NCBI GenBank assembly: GCA_003552925.1
Contig: PUOX01000031.1
Coordinates: 1-64,000 of the forward strand
Reading direction: 5' to 3'
Source of the DNA: Mollicutes bacterium
Lineage (GTDB): Bacteria > Bacillota_I > Bacilli_A > Izemoplasmatales > Izemoplasmataceae
DNA: 64,000 bases
Positions 29,713 through 39,184 of the stretch are shown in pieces. Position 1 is the first letter of the stretch. The number at the start of each line of letters is the position of its first letter. The position numbers and the translations under genes were made by a program. Below the pieces are notes generated by a model, which worked only from the letters and a program-made list of their open reading frames with translations, made no database searches and was not told the DNA's origin.

Positions 29713-32319
29713 ATGGACATGGCGAAAAAGTACAACCACAAACAAGTCGAAAAAGACAAATACGAAACCTGGAAACAATCCGGGTATTTCAAAAGCGGGG
29801 ATGTGACGAAAGAGCCCTACACCATTGTAATCCCGCCCCCGAACGTCACCGGCAAACTGCACCTGGGCCACGCCTGGGACAACACGTTGCAAGACATCAT
29901 CATCCGCAAAAAGCGCATGGAAGGGTACGACGCGCTTTATTTGCCGGGGATGGACCACGCCGGCATCGCGACGCAGGCGAAAATCGACGAAGCCCTTCGA
30001 GAGCGCGGCACCGACCGCTTCCAGCTGGGTCGCGAAGCGTTTTTGAAAGAGGCCTGGGCCTGGAAAGAGGAATACGCCGATTTCATCCGCGAACAATGGG
30101 CCGCCCTCGGCATCAGCGTCGATTACGACAAAGAGCGCTTCACCTTGGATGAAGGGTTGAGCAACGCCGTCAACGAAGTGTTCATCCGCCTCTATGAAAA
30201 GGGGCTGATCTACCGCAAAGAGCGCATCATCAACTGGGACGTCGAAGCAAAGACCGCCCTTTCCAACATTGAAGTCGAACACGAAGAGGTCGAAGGCTCT
30301 TTTTACTATTTCCGCTATTATCTCGAGGATAAAAGCGACTACATCCAAATCGCGACGACCCGTCCGGAGACCATGTTCGGCGACACCGCGTTGATGATTC
30401 ACCCCGACGATGAAAAACGCCAACACTTCCTCGGGAAAAACGTGCTCATTCCCGGCACCGACGTCAAGATTCCCGTCATCGCCGATTCCTATGTCGACCG
30501 CGAATTCGGCACCGGCGCCGTCAAAGTCACCCCTGCGCACGATCCGAACGACTTCGAAGTCGGGGAGCGCCACAACCTGGACAAGCCGCTTTGCATGAAC
30601 GAAGACGGCACCATGAACCACCGCGCCCACAAATACGAAGGAATGGACCGATTCGAATGCCGTAAGGCGGTCGTCGCCGACACGAAAGAAGCCGGCCTGC
30701 TCGACAAGGTTGAAACCCTGAAACACAACGTTGGCCATAGCGAGCGCACCAGCGTCGTCGTCGAACCGCGCCTTTCGATGCAATGGTTCGTCAAGATGGA
30801 ACCGCTCGCCCAACGAGCGCTAAAAGAATCCACTGCGAAATTCGTCCCGCCCCGGTTTGAAAAAATCTTCCGCCACTGGATGGAGGAAATCGAAGACTGG
30901 TGCATCAGCCGCCAACTGTGGTGGGGGCACCGGATACCCGCCTATTATTCGCCCGAAGGCGAACTCTACGTCGGCAACAACCCGCCGGAAGGCTACAAAC
31001 AGGACGAAGACGTTCTGGACACATGGTTCTCTTCGGCGCTTTGGCCCTTTTCCACGCTCGGATGGCCGGAAGACACCGAGGATTTGAAGCGCTACTATCC
31101 GACGCAGACCATGGTCACCGGCTACGACATCATCTTTTTCTGGGTCGCCCGCATGATTTTCCAAGGGCTTGAATTCACCCAGGAAACGCCGTTTGAACAC
31201 GTTTTGATCCACGGTCTGATTCGCGCCGAAGACGGCCGCAAAATGAGCAAATCCCTGGGTAACGGCGTCGACCCGATGGATGTGCGCGACGAGTACGGCA
31301 TGGACACGCTGCGCTACTTTTTGAGCACCAACTCCGCGCCTGGGCAAGACCTCCGTTTTGAAATGGAGAAAGTCGAATCCTCGTGGAACTACATCAACAA
31401 GCTTTGGAACATCTCAAGGTTCATGTTGATGCATCTTGAGGACATGAACGAAGAAGACCTCGCCTACGACAAAAGCGACTTGGCCCTTAAAGACCGCTGG
31501 ATCCTAAGCCGTCTGCAGGAAACCATCGCCGACGTCAACAAAAACTACAATCGCTTCGAATTCGGCGAAGCCGCCAAAGCCCTTTACAAGTTCAGCTGGG
31601 AAGAAGTCGCCGCCTGGTATGTCGAAGTGTCCAAACTGACGCTCTTTGGCGACGATGAAGCGGCCAAAAAGACCACAAAAGCCGTCATGCACGACGTTTG
31701 GCTCAAGGTCATGAAACTCCTGCATCCGTTCATGCCCTTCGTCACCGAAGAAATCTATCAAAAAATGCCCCATAAAGACGAAGAAAGCGTCATGATCAGC
31801 GCATGGCCGAAAGCCGACGAGACGCTTCTCGATGAAAACGCCGTCGAATCCTTCGGCGTGTTGCGTTCAATCATTCAGCGCATCCGCAACGTCCGCAACG
31901 AGTACAACGTCCCCAACAAGCAATCCATCGACATCCACATCGCCTGCGGCAAGAAGACCGAAGCGCTCCTTGCCTCGCAAAAAGAGTTTCTTGAAGCGTT
32001 CATCACGCCGCAAACGTTCGAAACCGGCGAATCGATTACCATGGACAAAGAGAACCTTTCCTTCGTCGACAGCGAATACACGCTCTACATTCCCCTAGGC
32101 GACCTTGTTGACCTCGAAGAGGAAATCCAAAAGCAAGAAGACGAATTCGAGCGTCTCGGCAAGGAAATCAAGCGCGCCGAAGGTATGCTCAACAACGAAA
32201 ACTTCGTCCAAAAAGCGCCGCAAAAGAAAGTAGAAGAAGAGAAGAAGAAGCTAAAACGCTACCAAAAACAGCGCGACATCGTCGCCAAAAGAATCGAGGA
32301 ATTGAAACGCGATGTTTGA
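29713..32319 (+). CDS. valS: Valyl-tRNA synthetase
   Basis: IPPPNVTGKLHLGHAWD, KMSKSLGNGVDPMDV, C-terminal coiled coil. Confidence 0.97.
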   Translation: MDMAKKYNHKQVEKDKYETWKQSGYFKSGDVTKEPYTIVIPPPNVTGKLHLGHAWDNTLQDIIIRKKRMEGYDALYLPGMDHAGIATQAKIDEALRERGTDRFQLGREAFLKEAWAWKEEYADFIREQWAALGISVDYDKERFTLDEGLSNAVNEVFIRLYEKGLIYRKERIINWDVEAKTALSNIEVEHEEVEGSFYYFRYYLEDKSDYIQIATTRPETMFGDTALMIHPDDEKRQHFLGKNVLIPGTDVKIPVIADSYVDREFGTGAVKVTPAHDPNDFEVGERHNLDKPLCMNEDGTMNHRAHKYEGMDRFECRKAVVADTKEAGLLDKVETLKHNVGHSERTSVVVEPRLSMQWFVKMEPLAQRALKESTAKFVPPRFEKIFRHWMEEIEDWCISRQLWWGHRIPAYYSPEGELYVGNNPPEGYKQDEDVLDTWFSSALWPFSTLGWPEDTEDLKRYYPTQTMVTGYDIIFFWVARMIFQGLEFTQETPFEHVLIHGLIRAEDGRKMSKSLGNGVDPMDVRDEYGMDTLRYFLSTNSAPGQDLRFEMEKVESSWNYINKLWNISRFMLMHLEDMNEEDLAYDKSDLALKDRWILSRLQETIADVNKNYNRFEFGEAAKALYKFSWEEVAAWYVEVSKLTLFGDDEAAKKTTKAVMHDVWLKVMKLLHPFMPFVTEEIYQKMPHKDEESVMISAWPKADETLLDENAVESFGVLRSIIQRIRNVRNEYNVPNKQSIDIHIACGKKTEALLASQKEFLEAFITPQTFETGESITMDKENLSFVDSEYTLYIPLGDLVDLEEEIQKQEDEFERLGKEIKRAEGMLNNENFVQKAPQKKVEEEKKKLKRYQKQRDIVAKRIEELKRDV

Positions 32320-33586
32320 AACCCTATCCGAAGCGCAAAAGTGGATTGAATCCGTAGAAAAATTCGGCGAAAAGTACGACCTTTCAAGAATGCATGGCGC
32401 CTGTGAAATGCTCGGGCACCCCGAGACGACCTTCAAAAGCGTCCACATCGGCGGCACCAACGGCAAAGGCTCGACGCTGTCCTTTTTGAAGCACATATTG
32501 TTGGAATCCGGGTACAACGTCGGCACCTTCACAAGCCCCTACATCGTGCATTTCAACGAACGAATCACCTTGAACGACATCCCCATTTCCGATGAGGACC
32601 TCTTGCACTACATCAACGAAATCTACACCGTGCAAAAAGAGTATCGAGAGCGCCACAACGACCAAATCACGTTCTTTGAGCTCGTCACGCTCATCAGTTT
32701 TTTGTATTTTCGAGACAAGGACGTCGACCTTGTGCTCTACGAAGTCGGCCTCGGCGGAAAACTCGACGCCACCAACGTCATCAGCCCGGTTTTAAGCATC
32801 ATCACAAGTGTCGGATACGACCACATGCATGTGCTGGGCAATACGCTCAAAAGCATCGCCAAAAACAAACTCGGCATTGTCAAAGACGGCGTGCCCCTAG
32901 TCAGCGCCGTACGCGATTCGTCGCTCCAAAAACTCTTCCGTTCGCACACGAACAAAAAGACGAGCCCGCTCTATCTCACCTCCGACTGCCCGGTTGAAAA
33001 CATTGAAATCGGCCTTCCGACCCGCTTCGATTTTGAAGGCGAAACCTACACCATCAACATGGTAGGGCTCTATCAAATCGCCAACGCCCACACCGCCCTT
33101 TTGGCAAAAAACGTTTTAAACAAGCGCGACGATTTCGACCTTCCCGTCGACGCCTGCAAGCGCGGGCTTGAAAAAGCGCACATGCCCGGTCGGTTCGAAC
33201 GCTTCGACAATGTCATCCTCGACGGCGCGCACAACATCAGCAGCATCGAAGCCAGCTTGAAAACCCTAAACGCCTATTACCCGGACAAAAAAATCCGCAT
33301 TCTTTTCACCGTCATGGCGGACAAGGCCTACGTGCCCATCTTGAAAAAACTCGAACGTTTCGCCGACGAACTGATTTTCACCGAAATCCCCTACCATCGC
33401 AGCGAAAAGGCCGAACGGCTCTACGACCAATCCGGCCACCCCAACAAGCAAGCGTTCAAAGACTACAAAGAGGCTTACCGCAAAGCGCGCCCCAAAGACG
33501 CGGACACCATATTGTTCATCACCGGCAGCCTATACTTCATCAGCGCCATCCGCGCCTATGTCATCGAAACGCAAAACGAACATTAA
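32312..33586 (+). CDS. folC: Folylpolyglutamate/dihydrofolate synthase
   Basis: 'HIGGTNGKGSTLSFLKHILLESGYNVGTFTSPYIVHFNERI', 'EVGLGGKLDATNVI'. Confidence 0.95.
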   Translation: MFETLSEAQKWIESVEKFGEKYDLSRMHGACEMLGHPETTFKSVHIGGTNGKGSTLSFLKHILLESGYNVGTFTSPYIVHFNERITLNDIPISDEDLLHYINEIYTVQKEYRERHNDQITFFELVTLISFLYFRDKDVDLVLYEVGLGGKLDATNVISPVLSIITSVGYDHMHVLGNTLKSIAKNKLGIVKDGVPLVSAVRDSSLQKLFRSHTNKKTSPLYLTSDCPVENIEIGLPTRFDFEGETYTINMVGLYQIANAHTALLAKNVLNKRDDFDLPVDACKRGLEKAHMPGRFERFDNVILDGAHNISSIEASLKTLNAYYPDKKIRILFTVMADKAYVPILKKLERFADELIFTEIPYHRSEKAERLYDQSGHPNKQAFKDYKEAYRKARPKDADTILFITGSLYFISAIRAYVIETQNEH

Positions 33587-33625
33587 CCATGAAAAAAGCT
33601 CGAAGCCAGGCTTCGAGCTTTTGCT
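33586..33625. terminator. Bidirectional terminator between folC and ptsI
   Basis: aaaaaagctcgaagccaggcttcgagcttttgc. Confidence 0.85.
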
Positions 33626-35338
33626 TTAGAGCGAGTTCTCGCGGAAGTCGCTTAGGAGACGCTTGACGTCGCCTACGTCCTCGCTTGAGAGCGCTTCATC
33701 CGCAAGCGCTTTGAGTTCTTTTTCGGAAACTTTTGAAAGCGCGCGGCGAATTTCCAAGACGTTCGCCGGGGACATGCTCAGTTCGTCGATGCCCATGCCC
33801 GCAAGCATCAACGCGGCGTTCAAGTCGCCGGCGATTTCACCGCAAACGCCGACTTCGATGTTTTCTGCGTGGCCGCCGTCGATGACGGTCTTGATCAGCC
33901 TAAGCAGGACGGGGTCGTAGGGGCGGTAGAGGTAGGCGACCTTTTCGTTCATCCTATCGGCGGCGAAAGTGTATTGGATCAAATCGTTGGTGCCGATGGA
34001 GAAAAAGTCGCAACGTTTCGCAAGTGCCCTAGCGTTCAATGCGGCCGAAGGAATCTCGATCATGATGCCGACTTGAACGTTTTTCTGGTAGTCGACGCCT
34101 TCGCTTTCCAAGGCGTCGGCCGCTTCGGCGAGCGCCTGCTTTGCCTTGCTTAGCTCTTCGAGGGTCGCAATCATCGGGAACATGATGCGCACGTCCTTTT
34201 GGTCTTTGGCGGCAATAAGCAGCGCTTGAAGCTGGGTTTGGAAAAGGTCTTCTTGTTCAAGGGTCAAGCGAATGGCGCGGTGGCCCAAAAACGGGTTCTC
34301 TTCCTTGTCTTGCTTGAGGTAGGGGAGGTCTTTGTCGCCGCCGATATCGAGCGTGCGCACTATGACGGGCTGAATCGTTTCGAACACTTTTTGGTAGGCC
34401 TTGACTTGCTCGTCGCGCGTGGGCATTTTGTCGGTGTCCATGAACAAAAACTCCGTGCGGAACAGACCGACGCCTTCGGCGCCGTGTTCATTGACGGCCA
34501 CAAGTTCTTTCAGGGAGCCGAGGTTCGCAAAAAGAGGCAGAGCCTTTCCGTCTTTGGTCTTCGTGGTTTTGTCGGAAAACTTCTTGAGTTCCTTTTTGTG
34601 TTTTTCCTCTTGGGCTTGTTTTTGTTGGGCCTTTTTTAACAAGGCCTCGTCGGGGTCGATGTGCACTTCGCCTTGCGCGGCGTCAAGATAGAGGGTTTGA
34701 CCGTCCTCAATGTTTTTCAGGGCGTCGGTCGCGCCGACGATGGCGGGGATGCCCAAGGCCCTGGCGATGATGGCCGTATGCGAGGTGCGTCCGCCGATTT
34801 CGGTGACGAACCCTTTGACCTTGTCCAAATCGAGCCCCGCGGTGTCGCTCGGCGTCAAATCGCGGGCGACGACGACGGTGTCCTCTTTTAATAGGGAAAG
34901 GTCCTTGATCGGTTTGTCGAGCAAGTAGCCGAGCACGCGTTGTTGGATGTCGGAGATGTCGGTGGCGCGGGCGCGGAAGTATTCGTCTTCCATCTCCTGA
35001 AACATTTCGATGAACTGCTGTGTGACCCGCTCGTAGGCGTAGGCGGCCGACACGTTGTCGTTTTCGATCATGCTTTCGACTTGTCCCTTGATTTCCACAT
35101 CCCGCAACATCTCAAGGTGGGCGTCGAAAATCTCGGCGTGGTCCTCATCCAGGGTTTCGGCGGTTTTGTCCCTTAGATTGCGCAAATCGTCTTCGCTTTT
35201 GTCGAGCGCGTCGTGAAAGGCTTGAATGCATGTTCTGACGTCATCGCAAGCTTCTTTCTCGGCATGAAGCGTCTCTTTGTAGAGGCAAAGGGCCTTGCCG
35301 ACGGCGTAGCCTTCGCTGGCGATTTTTCCTTTGAGCAT
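33626..35338 (-). CDS. ptsI: PTS Enzyme I
   Basis: 'GGRTSHTAIIARALGIPAIVG' (active His), 'GVGLFRTEFLFMD', 'FSIGTNDLIQYTFAADR'. Confidence 0.97.
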   Translation of the reverse strand: MLKGKIASEGYAVGKALCLYKETLHAEKEACDDVRTCIQAFHDALDKSEDDLRNLRDKTAETLDEDHAEIFDAHLEMLRDVEIKGQVESMIENDNVSAAYAYERVTQQFIEMFQEMEDEYFRARATDISDIQQRVLGYLLDKPIKDLSLLKEDTVVVARDLTPSDTAGLDLDKVKGFVTEIGGRTSHTAIIARALGIPAIVGATDALKNIEDGQTLYLDAAQGEVHIDPDEALLKKAQQKQAQEEKHKKELKKFSDKTTKTKDGKALPLFANLGSLKELVAVNEHGAEGVGLFRTEFLFMDTDKMPTRDEQVKAYQKVFETIQPVIVRTLDIGGDKDLPYLKQDKEENPFLGHRAIRLTLEQEDLFQTQLQALLIAAKDQKDVRIMFPMIATLEELSKAKQALAEAADALESEGVDYQKNVQVGIMIEIPSAALNARALAKRCDFFSIGTNDLIQYTFAADRMNEKVAYLYRPYDPVLLRLIKTVIDGGHAENIEVGVCGEIAGDLNAALMLAGMGIDELSMSPANVLEIRRALSKVSEKELKALADEALSSEDVGDVKRLLSDFRENSL

Positions 35339-35498
35339 AGGAATCCTCCATTGTTTGCGTTTGTCTTCAGCATAATTTTAGCACACTCGCGCCATCCGCG
35401 CAAAAAAACCGTTCTTAGGCCAGGCTTGAAACGATTTGCGCAAATCGGCAGATAACACGCCGCCGAATGTGCTATAATCGTGGGGAGGAGAGATTCCG

Positions 35499-36521
35499 AT
35501 GATCGAAGACCCGAAAAGCTTTGCGAAAGCGCTGTGCGATTGGTACCGCGACCACAAGCGCGATTTGCCCTTTCGCAAAACGAAAGACCCCTACAAAATC
35601 TTTTTGAGCGAATTGATGCTTCAACAAACCCGGATGGAGACCGCCGTGCCCTATTACGAGCGGTTTTTGCGGCGTTACCCGGATGTGAAGACGTTGGCGG
35701 AGTCCTCCGAGGCCGAGGTGCTCAAGCACTGGGAAGGGCTCGGCTACTATCGCAGGGCCAAACACATCTTGCAAGCCGCCAAAACGGTTTGCGAGACGCA
35801 TAACGGCGTGTTTCCCGAAGATGCGCGCGAACTTGAAACGCTTAAAGGCGTCGGCCGCTACACCGCCCGCGCCATCGCCTCGATTGCCTTCAATCACCCC
35901 GCGGCGGCCGTCGACGGCAACGTCATGCGGGTGATGAGCCGCTATCTTCCCTTTGAAAAAGATGCGCGCAAAACCAAACACATGAAAGAAATCGAGCGGA
36001 TTCTTGCGCCGGCCATCGAAAAAGAAACCCCAAGCGATTTCACCCAGGCGATGATGGAACTTGGCGCCTTGGTGTGCAAAAAGAATCCGCTTTGCGGGGA
36101 GTGTCCTTTGCAAGGCGAATGCTTCGCACACAAACATAATGCCTACGACCGCCTCCCCGTATTGCCCGCGAAAAAGCCCAAACTCGAAGAAAGCTACTAC
36201 ACGTTTCTCGTCCTCAAAGACGGCCGCTATCTCCTGCGCGCGCAAAGCGCAAACGACTTGCTTTCGGGAATGCATCTTTTTCCCCAGTATCGAACCGACA
36301 CGTTTGAGGAAGCGTTTTCGAGGCTTTGCAAGGAATACGACCTAAACATCGATAGCGTTGAAACGCTCGGTCGCCACAAGCACATCTTTTCGCACAAAAT
36401 ATGGCGCATGCAAGCGTATTTGGTGAAAACCAGGGAAGGCGACGGCGACTATTATTCTCTTGAAAACGCCCCCGCGCTTCCAACCGCCCACAAAAAAATC
36501 GTCTCGAGTGTGAAAAAGTAA
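35499..36521 (+). CDS. mutY: A/G-specific adenine glycosylase
   Basis: 'SELMLQQTRMETAVPYYERF', 'LKGVGRYTARAIASIAF', C-x5-C-x2-C-x5-C cluster, Nudix-like C-terminal domain. Confidence 0.95.
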   Translation: MIEDPKSFAKALCDWYRDHKRDLPFRKTKDPYKIFLSELMLQQTRMETAVPYYERFLRRYPDVKTLAESSEAEVLKHWEGLGYYRRAKHILQAAKTVCETHNGVFPEDARELETLKGVGRYTARAIASIAFNHPAAAVDGNVMRVMSRYLPFEKDARKTKHMKEIERILAPAIEKETPSDFTQAMMELGALVCKKNPLCGECPLQGECFAHKHNAYDRLPVLPAKKPKLEESYYTFLVLKDGRYLLRAQSANDLLSGMHLFPQYRTDTFEEAFSRLCKEYDLNIDSVETLGRHKHIFSHKIWRMQAYLVKTREGDGDYYSLENAPALPTAHKKIVSSVKK

Positions 36522-36565
36522 TTTTCCTGTCCTCTTCCTATCATTAAGTAGATAGGAGGATGTCC

Positions 36566-37246
36566 ATGTTTCTAATCAAGGAAATGCCCCACAAAGAAAG
36601 ACCGCGCGAACGTTTCTTGGAATACGGCCGCGAAGCGCTTGCCACGCACGAGCTCATCGCCATCATTCTAAGGACCGGCACCAAAAGAACCAGCGTGCTT
36701 GAACTCTCGAAAAACATCTTTTACCAATTCCCTTCCATCAAAGCCCTCAACCAAGCAAACGTCAAAGAACTGACCAAGCTGCCGGGGATGGGAGAGGCGA
36801 AAGCGATTCAACTCTTGGCGGCGCTCGAACTCGGCAAGCGTCTCTTTGCGGAATCGTTTCCGAAAAACGTCAAACTCCTGCATCCTGAAAAAGTGTACGA
36901 ATATCTGAAAGCGGATCTTGAGATGGGGACGCAGGAGATGTTTTACGCGCTATATTTGGACACGAAGGGCGCGCTCATCAAAAAACAGCTTCTCTTCATC
37001 GGCTCGCTCAGTTCCGCGCTCGTGCATCCGCGGGAAATCTTCAAACACGCCGTCACGCTCTCGGCTGCGTCCATCATCATCGTCCACAACCACCCCTCGG
37101 GAGACCCGACGCCTTCGGCCGCCGATGTGCGCATCACCAAGACGATGGTGCAAAACGGAAAACTGATGGACATCGAGATTTTAGACCACGTCGTCATCGG
37201 TAAAGGGAAGTATTATTCCATGCGCCAGCACAACATCATCGACTGA
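36566..37246 (+). CDS. radC: RadC family JAB/JAMM protein
   Basis: 'VHNHPSGDPTPSAADVRITK'; ATG 36566 with aggagg SD. Confidence 0.95.
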   Translation: MFLIKEMPHKERPRERFLEYGREALATHELIAIILRTGTKRTSVLELSKNIFYQFPSIKALNQANVKELTKLPGMGEAKAIQLLAALELGKRLFAESFPKNVKLLHPEKVYEYLKADLEMGTQEMFYALYLDTKGALIKKQLLFIGSLSSALVHPREIFKHAVTLSAASIIIVHNHPSGDPTPSAADVRITKTMVQNGKLMDIEILDHVVIGKGKYYSMRQHNIID

Positions 37247-37277
37247 AAAATTCCCCATCATTTGCCGGCGATATGTC

Positions 37278-37306
37278 TTTACAAGGCAACACAATTCCTG
37301 TATAAT
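37278..37306 (+). promoter_or_regulatory. SigA-type promoter for rplU operon
   Basis: TTTACA-N17-TATAAT. Confidence 0.75.
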
Positions 37307-37311
37307 GTAAG

Positions 37312-37455
37312 AAGTTATTCGGAAACCGTATCGAAAGTTGACAAACACGCAGGGTTTTGGTATTCTTTCCATGCCCGCAGCATACCGCTCAGAACGGGTT
37401 TGCAAGCATAGCCTCCGGCTATCACCCCAATGGCGAGTCTTATCAATGAGGAGGT
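37312..37455 (+). promoter_or_regulatory. Candidate L21 leader (autoregulatory 5' UTR)
   Basis: Conserved-looking segments 'ACACGCAGGGTTTT' and 'CATGCCCGCAGCAT' directly upstream of rplU; matches memory of the L21 leader family, not tested with a covariance model. Confidence 0.6.
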
Positions 37456-37464
37456 GCTCAGAGC

Positions 37465-37776
37465 ATGTACGCAGTGATTGAAACCGGCGGCAAACAACTT
37501 CGCGTGGAAAAAGGCGGAGAAATCTTCGTCGAGAAGATGGAAGCCAAAGAAGGCGAAAACGTAACCTTCGACAAAGTGCTGATGATCGGCGGCGACTCGA
37601 CCAGTGTCGGGAACCCCTACATCAAAGGCGCAAAAGTCCAAGCGAAAGTCGTCAAACAAGGAAAGCGGAAAAAGATTACCGTTTTCAAAATCAAACCCAA
37701 GAAAAACTACAGACGCAAACAGGGTCACAGACAACCCTACACAAAACTTGAAATCACAGACATTACCGTCGCATAA
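37465..37776 (+). CDS. rplU: 50S ribosomal protein L21
   Basis: [24 protein letters not shown]...[19 protein letters not shown]. Confidence 0.97.
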   Translation: MYAVIETGGKQLRVEKGGEIFVEKMEAKEGENVTFDKVLMIGGDSTSVGNPYIKGAKVQAKVVKQGKRKKITVFKIKPKKNYRRKQGHRQPYTKLEITDITVA

Positions 37777-37806
37777 CGCGAGCAAACCTATCGGAGGTGA
37801 CAAGCA

Positions 37807-38091
37807 ATGTTGATAGATATTCAACTCCTACCACACATGGCCTCGAAGAAAGGTGTCGGTTCGACTAAGAACGGACGCGATTCGGAAGCGAAACGCCTTG
37901 GCGCGAAACGCGCAGACGGCCAGTATTGTAAAGCCGGTTCCATCATCTACCGTCAACGTGGAACCAAAGTCCACCCCGGCGCCAACGTCGGCAGAGGCGG
38001 GGACGACACGCTTTTCAGCAAAATTGACGGCGTCGTTCGATTCGAACGCATGGGAAGATCCAAAAAACGCGCTTCGGTATACCCCGAATAA
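37807..38091 (+). CDS. rpmA: 50S ribosomal protein L27 with N-terminal extension
   Basis: [28 protein letters not shown]...[16 protein letters not shown] preceded by [13 protein letters not shown] ggaggtga at 37793-37800. Confidence 0.96.
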   Translation: MLIDIQLLPHMASKKGVGSTKNGRDSEAKRLGAKRADGQYCKAGSIIYRQRGTKVHPGANVGRGGDDTLFSKIDGVVRFERMGRSKKRASVYPE

Positions 38092-38098
38092 CCAAACC

Positions 38099-38133
38099 CG
38101 GCAAACAGTAATCCAACTGTTTGCCTTTTTTAT
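38099..38133 (+). terminator. Rho-independent terminator after rpmA
   Basis: ggcaaacagtaatccaactgtttgcctttttta. Confidence 0.8.
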
Positions 38134-38171
38134 ATGAAGCCGTTGGTGTATAATGACAATTGGGTGAAACT

Positions 38172-39173
38172 ATGATACGACTAGGCACACACGAAGACTT
38201 AGAAGCGCTAGACGCCATCAGCGTCCGGGCCGTCAAGGCCATGCACAAACAAAACATCCATCAATGGGACACCGATTATCCCCGTAAGCGGCATTTTGCC
38301 GAAGACGTTGACCACGGGCGTCTTTTTGTCTTTGAAACGGACGAAGGCAAAATCGCCGGCGCCATGGCCCTATGCGAAGGGCCCGAACAAGCGTATGAGG
38401 CCATCGATTGGCTGCGAGAAAAAAGCTTAATCGTCCACCGTTTTCTTGTCGATCCCATGCGCCAACAAGAAGGCATCGGACGCAAATTGCTTGCGCACGC
38501 CATAAAGGTCGGGCAAGACCGCGGGCTGGGCTCGATCAAAATCGACACCTACCCCGCCAACGCGCCGATGCGAAAGCTGCTCAAGCATCATCAGTTTACC
38601 GACCGCGGCTACATCGCATCCATCCACCGTATCGCCTACGAACGACTGATCGATCGCTCTTTCCTCAAGCGTGTCATCATTTTGGGGCGCAGCGGATCGG
38701 GCAAGACGACGCTTGCGCGAACGCTCGGCGAGAAGCTTTCCGCTTCCGTACTGCATCTCGATACGGTGTATTGGCTTCGCAATTGGACCGCGATTCCCAA
38801 AGACGAATTCCAGCAAAAAGTGCGACGTTTCATGCGGGAGCATCCTCGCTTCGTCATGGACGGAAACTACACCAACACGCCGACCTTCGCCGACAGGATG
38901 CGCACCGCGGACACCGTCATATTGCTCGATTACAAGCTCCAAGAAGCGCTTAAAGGCTTGAAACGACGCGAAGAGGAATACAAGCACCGCTACCGCAGCG
39001 ACATGGCCACCGGCTGCATCGAAGAGATCGACCAGAAATTTTTGGAGTATGTGACGTTTTTCGACGGCAAAAGAAAGCGCATCGAAAGCCTCATGAACGC
39101 AATGGCCCACAAAAAGCTCGTCCTGCGCTTCAAAACCCGCGAAGCGCTCGACGATTGGCTTAACACGTTATAG
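38172..39173 (+). CDS. Fusion: N-terminal GNAT acetyltransferase + C-terminal P-loop kinase (FlaR/topology-modulation-like)
   Basis: 'IVHRFLVDPMRQQEGIGRKLLAHAIKVG' GNAT motif A; 'VIILGRSGSGKTTLARTLGEKLSASVLHLDTVYWL' Walker A; one continuous frame. Confidence 0.85.
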   Translation: MIRLGTHEDLEALDAISVRAVKAMHKQNIHQWDTDYPRKRHFAEDVDHGRLFVFETDEGKIAGAMALCEGPEQAYEAIDWLREKSLIVHRFLVDPMRQQEGIGRKLLAHAIKVGQDRGLGSIKIDTYPANAPMRKLLKHHQFTDRGYIASIHRIAYERLIDRSFLKRVIILGRSGSGKTTLARTLGEKLSASVLHLDTVYWLRNWTAIPKDEFQQKVRRFMREHPRFVMDGNYTNTPTFADRMRTADTVILLDYKLQEALKGLKRREEEYKHRYRSDMATGCIEEIDQKFLEYVTFFDGKRKRIESLMNAMAHKKLVLRFKTREALDDWLNTL

Positions 39174-39184
39174 GAAGTGAAACC

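Noticed and set aside
29671-30813. 380-aa minus-strand ORF opposite valS
   Set aside because: Antisense shadow; covers the T-box/valS junction and has no domain signature.
37315-37824. 169-aa minus-strand ORF over the L21 leader and rplU
   Set aside because: Antisense of a structured leader and a ribosomal protein gene; no support.
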